Of a DNA stretch of 64,000 nt, positions 56,227-64,000 are shown one piece after another (position 1 is the stretch's first letter; every line of letters starts with the position of its first letter). The notes below the pieces were generated by a model, which worked only from the letters and a program-made list of their open reading frames with translations, was not told the DNA's origin and searched no databases. Both the position numbers and the translations under genes were made by a program. This stretch comes from Bombardia bombarda (taxonomy: Eukaryota; Ascomycota; Sordariomycetes; Sordariales; Lasiosphaeriaceae). The stretch spans positions 2,170,001 through 2,234,000 of the forward strand of contig JAULSR010000001.1 in the NCBI GenBank assembly GCA_030512295.1. Reading direction: 5' to 3'.

Positions 56227-57460
56227 CTACGCCTGTTTCACGCGCTGACTCGGCTTTTCTCTCTCCTTCTGCTTCTGCCGCCACTGCCACTCAACCAGGA
56301 CAGGAAGGAAGTCCCACAAGCCAAATTCGGGCCACAAACACTTGAGGAAGAAGATCTGCGTGTCCTGGTGGCACTGCCAGAGCATGAAATCACTCAGCCT
56401 CTCGACTCCGCTTGTCCTTATGTATAAGTCCAGCGGCGGACAGCCGGCCGTGTACATGTGGCTGTCGATCGTTTCGGCCGTAATGTTCTCGGCATTTGGA
56501 TAGATGGTGACCTGCGGCGTCGGTGTCCCGGATTTTGGCGAGTCTTCCTGGTATAGCGTGGCCGAGGACGAGACGGACCCATCGGGGTCATCGGACCTCG
56601 GCGAAGGTGGCGGGGGCGACGCTTCCCTGACTGAAGACAGAGATTCTGTCTTGTTCCCCTGCTTGGCCTGGATCTTCTGCGCGATGCGGCTCTGGGAAAA
56701 GGGGGTGTTGTGAGGACGAGGCGTGGTCGTATACTCTTCTATCGTGGACCTCACCGCCGACGTGATCTCTGCCCTCGATGTGTAGGGGAAGCAGATGTTG
56801 AGAATATGGCTGAAAAAAGGTGAGAGAGAATCAGCCAAATACGTTCGGTGTGTGTGTGTGTATACGTGGGTACAAATCGGCTAACGGGGCGTGGGTTGGC
56901 CTACTTGTTGTTGTCCTTAGTCAATCGAGCAACCCTGTCGAAGACCTCGAGAACATCGGGGCTCAAGAGTTCTCGCTGTCCCAGCACCCGCACACCGGCG
57001 CCATATCGCTCGAGAAGTGATCCGTGCTGTACCAGCTGTTCCATCTTGAGCTTGGCCAACTGCATCAAGCCATCAACCTCGTATTGGGGGCGGTTAAAGT
57101 TCTCGACGCTGAAGGCGTAGATGGTGACCACCTCCACACCGCACTTGAAGCATACCTCGAGCATCTGTGTGGTCGTCGCAATTAGCTAAATTTATTCGCA
57201 GGCCGGGCTTCCCTTGGGGGAGAGTGGAGGCTACACACGCCAGCGAGGGCCTCGAATCCTAGGTGGTGGCCCTCGATAGTCTCAATCTTGTGGCTTTTGG
57301 CATATCTCCGGTTCCCGTCCATTATGAAGGCAACATGGCGGGGAATCGGGCCCTGCTTCAGGGAGCCGATGAAAACCTCGTGAAGTTGGCTCAGAACCCA
57401 TTCCGCAGGCGGAGAGCTAAGAAACCAGTTGCGCACGCGCGAGAGGTAGAGGTCTGACAT
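56227..57460 (-). CDS. RER2: cis-Prenyltransferase, dehydrodolichyl diphosphate synthase (Rer2-like)
   Basis: Three exons, 57239-57460, 56905-57164 and 56227-56809, give 354 residues. Motifs: HVAFIMDGNRRYAK with catalytic-type Asp48, EGHHLGFEAL, VVTIYAFSVENFNR, and the isoprenyl-diphosphate site DLYIRTSGVERLSDFMLW followed by LWPEFGLWDFLP. It adds isoprene units to farnesyl diphosphate to make dolichol precursor at the ER. An insertion of about 85 residues rich in Ser/Pro/Thr separates the TIEEY helix from NITAETIDSHMYTAGCPPLD; it is absent from short eukaryotic homologues and unlikely to be an intron, as the frame stays open with no clear GT-AG pair. No RxG motif ends the protein, as expected if a Nus1-type partner supplies it. 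It is divergent from the Dsc2-like gene. Confidence 0.95.
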
Positions 57461-58242
57461 TGTTTCTGTCGGATCGCAAGGGAGGGAAAGACGGCGAGGG
57501 TGAGGGTGAGGGCGATCGCGGGGACGCGCGTGGTGTTCTCGATAGGTAAGAGTATGCGTATTCGTCAATTCATACTTTTTTTTACATAGCAACAATTGGA
57601 TCTGGAATAAGGGGGCGCCGAGAGCTCGAGCGTGCAACGACGGGAAGGGGGTTACGACGTGAACAATTGGATTGACATGTGGATGTACTAAGTGTAGGTA
57701 CGGTTAGTATCCCGTAGCTCAACTTTGCTTCCCCAGCGTAAGTAACTTTATATTACCTAGGACCCTCACCTACCGGATACCTTGCTTTGGCGGATTGAGA
57801 ACACGAGAAAGTGTGTGGACCCACTCCTTTTCCGGGGACACATGTCATCCGCGGGGCTAACCGGTAGCCAATAAAAAGGAAGCATTGGTGGTCTGGTCCA
57901 AGGTCCACGGTGGCCTCACGCCTTCCCGCTCACGCCTTCCCGCTCACGCCTTACAGCACTCACCTCACCCCAGTTGTGGACACGCCCTCGGTAACGTTCA
58001 ACGACCGACCAAATTGACGACGAGGCTGTTTGTAGCAATCCTGACCCTCTCGTTTGGCTCAGACCCAGATATTTCTTCTGATTTTCTTTGATTCCCTGAT
58101 CATAAGGACTGCAACCCCGCAATCAATTCATTCACCTTGTCACAGCCAGCAACTCATCTTCCTTGTCGTCTGCCTGTCCATTCCTGGTGCTTATTAGAGC
58201 CCGGACAATGTTGCGGTAGCAACCGCGGGTCAAGACGCCGAC
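57461..58242. promoter_or_regulatory. Divergent promoter, RER2 / DSC2
   Basis: 782 bp between start codons. A CCAAT box followed by AAAAAG lies at 57868-57872. A 14-nt direct repeat (CTCACGCCTTCCCG) occurs in three copies at 57915-57956. Confidence 0.55.
57915..57956 (+). repeat. 14-nt tandem repeat in divergent promoter
   Basis: Two perfect copies and one 11/14 copy of CTCACGCCTTCCCG, about 45 bp downstream of the CCAAT box. Confidence 0.93.
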
Positions 58243-59126
58243 ATGTCATTCACAAACGCGCCGGTAACCCGCACGCTGGTGCTTGGACTGGTTGCAGCGT
58301 CCATTGCCGCCAGCCTGTTTGACGTCAAACACTACTTTTATATCTCAGTTGGCACACACATATGGCAATACCACCAGCCATGGCGTGCCCTGATCTATCA
58401 ACTGTGCTATACCAACTCATCAGAAGTCCTGTTCGCTGCCATGACCTTGTACAATCTGAGATCCATTGAGCAGCTATGGGGCTCGAGAAAATACGCAGTA
58501 CGTCTTCACCTGCCGAAATGAATACATCGTAAATGGGCAATCACTTACCTTAATATCAGTCATTCATCGTCGTTACGTCTCTACTCACAGCCATCATCCC
58601 ACCAGTGCTACTAGCACTTGTCATCCGCCCGCTATCATTTGGGACGGTTGACTATCTGCCGGCTGGCCCGACGCCGATAATCTTTGCCCTGTTGGCCCAG
58701 TACCACGCCATGGTCCCTCATGCGTACAAGTACAAGGTCGCGCTATCTACCGCGGCGCCGACCAACAACGATTCCACCGGACTGACCTTCTCGGATAAGT
58801 CGACGCGCTATCTTATGGCGTTCCAGCTGGCGCTTCTCCAGCTGCCTGGCTCTCTCCTCGGCGCACTCGTTGGCTGGATCACGGGGTATGCGTGGCGCAA
58901 CGAGCTGTTGCCGGGGTCGTTAACCCGTTGGAGAGTTCCCGGGTGGGTGGTTGGGCTCAGGAACCAAAAGACCAATGAAGGATTTGAGGGAATCCGGAGA
59001 AGACTTGAGGGCGAAAGCTCGTCAACCGGCACTACATCCGGTATCCAGCAGCCCTCGGAAGGCGAAGTCAACAGAAGGAGAACTATGGGAGAGCAGCTTC
59101 TGCAGGAGGTCAGGGGGGCCTTTTAA
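58243..59126 (+). CDS. DSC2: Rhomboid-like Dsc2/UBAC2-family protein
   Basis: Two exons, 58243-58497 and 58560-59126, give 273 residues. The derlin/rhomboid-like six-TM core begins TRTLVLGLVAASIAASLFDV and includes PWRALIYQLCYTNSSEVLFA and MTLYNLRSIEQLWGSRKYA|SFIVVTSLLTA across the splice. No Ser-His dyad is seen, so this is a pseudoprotease. The family (fungal Dsc2, human UBAC2) belongs to a Golgi/ER membrane E3 ubiquitin-ligase complex that in fission yeast and Aspergillus activates SREBP for hypoxic growth. The C-terminal tail (TTSGIQQPSEGEVNRRRTMG) is short and I see no UBA domain, which the fission-yeast and human proteins have. A missing last exon is possible but none is evident. Confidence 0.82.
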
Positions 59127-60718
59127 GTCTGGGGCGATTGTGACGCAGACCAGCCAAAGATAGTGGCATGTTTTCTTCCCCAATGCTGGACTCATGAATA
59201 CCATGACCCTGGGGTTGATGTGATTTTATACAAGGCAATGGTAGAGTCCATGTCAGTCTTGGCGAAAGTGGCCAAGCTGACAGAGAAAAGAGCAGCATAA
59301 ACCCATCCCGTAGAGTTTTATAGGTGCATGACATACAGTCATGATCAACTGGTTATTGGTTTTCACCTCTTCTGCTTTTCAACACCACTTGGTCCAACCA
59401 AATCTGCTGATAATAAAAGACTAGAAAACTTTAATTGCCCCAAGGTGGAAGACTGCTTGTCACATTTCTTGCATCTAGTCTTATGTCGGGAGTACCTTAG
59501 TTACGCATTGGCTGTATATGCCAGTCACTCGTACCACGGTGATCTTCGGATACTACATGCCCAGACCATGAGGCTGCTAGCAGAAGTACAAAACGTGGCA
59601 TAGCTTACCTATCCTAGGTACGTATCTATCCATCTATATCTGGTGCTTCTCAAATACATCACGTATAGCTGTAAAGAGGTTCAGTTCTCCATTTTCAACT
59701 TTTCTAACTGACAGCCGCGCAACCGTACCATCTTCAGACACGCAGTCAACAAGCGTAGTTCACCATTAAGATCAAGACTTTGTACCTATTGCTTATCTTT
59801 CTCTTGGCTGTCACCGAGCGTCTCTCCCCTACCTGAAACTAGGAATGTTAACGCGAACGAACAACCCCCATATAAACCAGCCACACACATCATTAGAGAA
59901 TTTCTGGGTCTTCTCCAACCATCAACATCAACCCCCACCACCACCTCGTATTCAACATTCGACGTACACATATTGCCACCATCCATTTATTTAGCCGCCG
60001 TCGCCACCGCCACCTCTTTTGGATCTCCTCTATCCATCCATCCATCTATCATCCACTACTGACCCACAAAAGGCTCACAACATCCGTCCTCCTTTTTATT
60101 CCTCTACACAAGAACCATGTGCACAGTCGTAAAGGAAAAAGTCGAAATCGATTGGTCTGAATCGATGGAGGGCTTGGAAAACTGTACATCAAAAGCGGAA
60201 TGAAAAACACAAAAAGGGCAAAGGAAAGAAACAACCACCCTCTCCCGAGACAGCAGAATTAGATAGACTTGAGAAAGAATGAACATTTTGTATGGATGTA
60301 TGTGTATGTATGTGCGCGTATTTGCATTACTTGCGTGTCGTAGATGAGTACCCTAGGTAGGCAAGTGAGCCATCGAAACCGTAAACACCATAAAGACCTC
60401 CCCTCCGCTCGATCGACACACGCCCCTAAAAAAGAGAACAACAAAAAATTGCAATTTATTAGAATTAGAAAACAAGAAGACGACGAGATAAAAGAAACAC
60501 AGCTCGTTCCGCTTCGGGTTGGGGGATGGGGTATCCGAATGAAGCCAAAACAAAACACAAAAGCCGTCGATTTTTGCTTGTTGCTTGTTGCGCTGTTGAG
60601 TAAATCGCGGTTTACCGCTCGCTTCTTTTGAACAAAAAGAAACAAAACCTCCCCCATGATGTAGAAAGCTACAACATCCCCGACAAATCAGATCTAGAAA
60701 TTCCGCAAAACATCAGAC
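59127..60718. other. 1.6 kb convergent intergenic region
   Basis: Lies between the Dsc2-like and sensor genes. Short ATCC/CCAT repeats occur near 60030-60055. No gene supported. Confidence 0.55.
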
Positions 60719-62215
60719 CTAGAAATTCTGCGAAATCCCCGCACTCTGCTGCGGATAATGCGCCGGATTCTCAATCCTCGTGTTCCTCCTCGCCTGCACG
60801 TCCCGGATCACCGGCGACCCGCCCAGCTCGTTCACTCCTCCCGCTCCCGCCCCCGGCGGCCTCGTCGGCAACCCGCCGGCCCCGACCCCATCCACATACG
60901 GATTCCCACCACCGGCCCCCCCATACTGCTCCCCATAATACTGCCCGCCCCCTCCATACGCGACCCCAATCGGCGCCTCACCGCTCCCATCCGACCTCGC
61001 CGGCCCACTATACGACGACGAAGCATTACTAGGCCCGCGATGCACATCCGCACCCCTATTCATCCCTGCCGACGGGCCCATCGCACCCAGAATCTCGCCC
61101 TCTGACGGCGACGGCGGCGACCCCCCACCACCTTCATGCATAAGCGGCGCTTCACCACTCCTCGTATCCGAAACCGGCCCGCCCCTCGTCGGCGACGTAG
61201 CGTCCGAGTACGCAACACCACCACCACCACCCGACATGGTCGTCGACGCCTTCCTCGCCGACGACGCGCCTAGCGTGGTCGACCCCCACCCTCTATACCC
61301 CGAGGCACCATCCTCCTTCATCTCAAACGGCCCACCGGTACCGGCGACGCCAGGCACAGCGGGGTCGGCGTTGGGGTTGTACCCGTAGTCCTCCACCTCC
61401 TTACGGCGCTCCTCCTCGGCCTCCTTGCGCTGCTTGCGCTTGCGCCACAGATAGATGCCTGCCAACACAAGCAAGGCGACCGCGGCGATGGGCACGACGA
61501 CGGCAACGGCGATCTTGCCGCCGCCGCTGAGCCCGCCGCTGGCCTCGCTGCTGGGGTTGATGGGGGGGTTGGTGGATGACGATGAGGTGCCCGAGGTGGA
61601 TGTTAGGGATGGGTTTCCTGGCGCGCCGGATGGTGTGAGGACCGAGGTGACAGTCAGCACCTCGGTGCGGGTGGTGCCGACACCGGCGTTGGTTTCTGTC
61701 ACGACGCGGGTGGACTGGAAGGTGGACTCGGACGTGGTTGGGGCGGTGGTCTCTGCTGGCTGGGATGGTTCGGTTGACGGGGTTGTTGAGGGGGTTGTCG
61801 GTGTTGGTGTTGTCGTTGGGGTCGTCTCTGGTGTTGAGGATGATGATGGGGTGGTGACGGGCGTGCTGGAGGAGGGAGTGGGCGTGGGCTCCGGTGTGGA
61901 GGACGTCGTCGGTTGTGTGGTGGGGGGATTATCTGGGGTAGAAGAGGTTGGAGCTTGCGTGCTCGACGACGGGACCGACGCGGACGAGGTCGGCACCCCC
62001 GTGTCGGAGGAGCTTGTGGCGTTGGACATTGCGAATGGCTGGCGTCTTAGCTGAGGATAGTCTCTGAGCCTGACCATGCGCGACATGTTAGCGACCGGGA
62101 CGAGATGTCTTGTGGTGGTGAAGACGCATCCATTTGCATGAGGGTTGCGATGCGCGTAGGGACATGTGCAGAAGAGGAGGGGTAGGAGGAAAAGGAAGAC
62201 GCCATTGAGTCGCAA
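60719..62215 (-). CDS. Mid2-like Ser/Thr-rich single-pass membrane sensor
   Basis: 498 codons, one exon. The first Met gives a signal-peptide-like start (MRLNGVFLFLLPLLFCTC). Residues about 65-230 are Ser/Thr/Pro-rich, suited to dense O-mannosylation, as in cell-wall stress sensors (Mid2, Wsc). A single membrane helix lies near 237-259 (IAVAVVVPIAAVALLVLAGI) followed by a basic stop-transfer stretch (WRKRKQRKEAEEERRKE). The cytoplasmic tail is Gly/Pro-rich and low-complexity. No WSC Cys domain is seen. A sensor role is inferred from layout, not from homology to a named protein; a start at MSNATSSS would remove the signal peptide. Confidence 0.8.
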   Translation of the reverse strand: MRLNGVFLFLLPLLFCTCPYAHRNPHANGCVFTTTRHLVPVANMSRMVRLRDYPQLRRQPFAMSNATSSSDTGVPTSSASVPSSSTQAPTSSTPDNPPTTQPTTSSTPEPTPTPSSSTPVTTPSSSSTPETTPTTTPTPTTPSTTPSTEPSQPAETTAPTTSESTFQSTRVVTETNAGVGTTRTEVLTVTSVLTPSGAPGNPSLTSTSGTSSSSTNPPINPSSEASGGLSGGGKIAVAVVVPIAAVALLVLAGIYLWRKRKQRKEAEEERRKEVEDYGYNPNADPAVPGVAGTGGPFEMKEDGASGYRGWGSTTLGASSARKASTTMSGGGGGVAYSDATSPTRGGPVSDTRSGEAPLMHEGGGGSPPSPSEGEILGAMGPSAGMNRGADVHRGPSNASSSYSGPARSDGSGEAPIGVAYGGGGQYYGEQYGGAGGGNPYVDGVGAGGLPTRPPGAGAGGVNELGGSPVIRDVQARRNTRIENPAHYPQQSAGISQNF

Positions 62216-64000
62216 AGATCGACGACGGAGTGGGGATACATTCAGTGAAAGCGCTGTTGACGGTTACAGCCGACGGGTAACTGGCAACAGGGTGAATCCA
62301 TGGGGGGACGGTGAAGGGGGTGACAGGTGGCAAGGCGCGGCTTGTTTACCACACACTCTTTCTTCACTCACTCTCATACAATAGTCGCAGTGCTCGGAAA
62401 AGGTGCTAGTGAGGGTGGTGATGGGGCTACAAACCTTTTGCGGGTACGTATCCCAATGGATGTGCGCAAGAGCAAGCACAAAGAAGCAGTCGGTGTCGAG
62501 CGGTGGACGGCTGCGACCCGTGCAGGAGGACGTGTTTGAGAAAGAGAATCGCGAGGCCGAATGAGTGGCTCAGCACAGGATACCGCCGCGATCTGGGGGC
62601 CAGTCACTAAGCGGCTGGGCGGCAACCACAGGCGCTGAGTGCTGCTGACCTGGAGCGCTGAGGAGTGCAAGACAAGAGGCGCGCGGAAGACGGGCGCTGC
62701 TGGACGCTGCGGGTAAAAGGGCGAAATCGATTGGCAGCGCGCCTTTATTTACCCTTGAGCGACCTATTGAGCATATGCCGTAGACTGTGATGTCGAAAGA
62801 ATGGATACGAAACGGAAACGAATTGACGAGAATCGCGATAATACTGTGCTGTGGTAGTTGAAATTGGTGAAATGAACGAGAGGAACTCGAACAAAGATGA
62901 GCCGAGGGGGCCACGAGGCGACGGGAGGGACCAAGGGCCAGTTATTACAGGTACGAACAGGGCGGGCAGGGCAGGCACGACAGGGGGGATACTCGGGCAA
63001 AGAAATTGACGGCGACCGTCTGTTGGAACTTGGAAGTGCTACCCCTAAGCCGCCGTCCAGTCTCGTGCAAGTCGTGCCTCTGGGCGCAGGTTATAGCGTG
63101 CATGGGCTGCAGGATTGCTACATGGACGCACGGATAGCGTGTCGCGATATTCTGCATATGTTTTTTTTCTTCTTCTTTTTCCCGTCTGTTCTTTTACAAC
63201 TTCCACAGTACCTGTTCTTTGTCCCTCTATTTTTCTCCTTCTCTACCTCGCCCGACTACAACTAGCAATTCGACCGTTGACGAGTCGTTCGTACCCGTCA
63301 GCCTCGGTCGGCTCGGTCTGCTGCCCGTCAGGATTCTATGAACTCCCAAGTTGGGTGAGTCGGTGGAGCGGCTGACTGTGCTGCTGGGATCATGATGGTT
63401 AGAGGATCGCTGCATGTCACCTTGTCACGGCAATGATCTGGAGAGCAGCTGGATTCAGCCAAACCCAGCTGAGCAACCCTTTTGATATTCTGAAATATGC
63501 ATACAATTTAGACTTTACGGCTTGTTTGTTTTCTGTAGGTTCGAGGCAAGACCCGTCTTTTAAGTGAATCCTTATTTCGTGTCCGCAAAGCTAGGATCTC
63601 GGCGGTGGTGTGGATCTACCTTAGGTGTCCGTCATGCACGCACCGAAAGAGGTTCAGATGAATAAGCAAGGTTCTTCGTTGCGCCTGTGTCTTGTCCTCG
63701 TTGTCGTCCATCTCAGGACAAGTCTATCCGCCTTTGCGCTTCATTGCCTGGGCGGTCTTGATGCGACTGCAGTACTTTTTTAATCATCGTGGCACAAGAG
63801 ACATATTCGCCGCCACATGTCCCAGTTGCCATTCATCAATCATTCCAAACAAAACCCCTACTTGCCCTGGTTGTCAAACTGCATTTTCCCATTCCTGGCT
63901 TGAACTGATAACAACATACGGAAACAGTGGAATCAAAGTGCATGAAATCCTTCCCGTTCGGCTGGCCCGTTGGCACTGCTGTATTCGTGATATTCGTGGG
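62216..64000. other. 1.8 kb region upstream of the membrane sensor
   Basis: Contains the promoter of the sensor gene. Short open frames on both strands show no domain or splice-linked continuation. The window ends without a further gene start. Confidence 0.55.

Overview
The window is nuclear DNA of a filamentous ascomycete (Pezizomycotina, probably Sordariomycetes; no genus is claimed). The evidence is spliced genes with short GT-AG introns (mostly 50-130 nt, often with CTAAC/CTGAC branch-point motifs), genes on both strands with no operons, large low-complexity regions (poly-Gln, poly-Asn, poly-Asp, Ser/Thr-rich), many microsatellites, and best matches to fungal housekeeping families. I see no virus, transposon, CRISPR array, rRNA or convincing tRNA.

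Layout. 1-8.6 kb: PITH-domain protein (+), CCDC25/Jlp2-like protein (-, five exons), mitochondrial ribosomal protein uL3m (+), Coa1 (-), and two tandem orphan four-TM proteins (+). 9.8-17.3 kb: CHY/CTCHY/RING-H2 ubiquitin ligase of the Pirh2 type (-) and a long HMG-box transcription factor (-) with an apparent frame break. 18.9-27.6 kb: RuvB-like ATPase Rvb1 (-), EamA/DMT transporter (-), a Poa1-like macro-domain gene that looks broken (+), TAF13 (-) and the small Golgi protein Ksh1 (+). 27.6-39.3 kb: an 11.7 kb stretch with no gene I can support. 39.3-49.4 kb: TCP11/Sok1-like protein (+), V-ATPase subunit a (-), and an F-box-like/LRR protein (-). 52.6-62.2 kb: Pho23-type ING/PHD protein (-), cis-prenyltransferase Rer2-like (-), Dsc2-like rhomboid pseudoprotease (+), and a Mid2-like Ser/Thr-rich membrane sensor (-).

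The genes do not form a cluster or pathway. Several serve chromatin and transcription (Rvb1, TAF13, Pho23-type ING, HMG-box factor), several serve the endomembrane system (V-ATPase a, Ksh1, Dsc2, Rer2), and uL3m and Coa1 are convergent mitochondrial neighbours.

Points worth a second look: three genes each appear to lack exactly one base (CCDC25-like exon 3 start, HMG-box C8 run, macro-domain gene), which is either a cluster of consensus errors or real damage; the large gene-free stretch; and the two tandem orphan membrane proteins. I did not find a clearly new multi-gene system.
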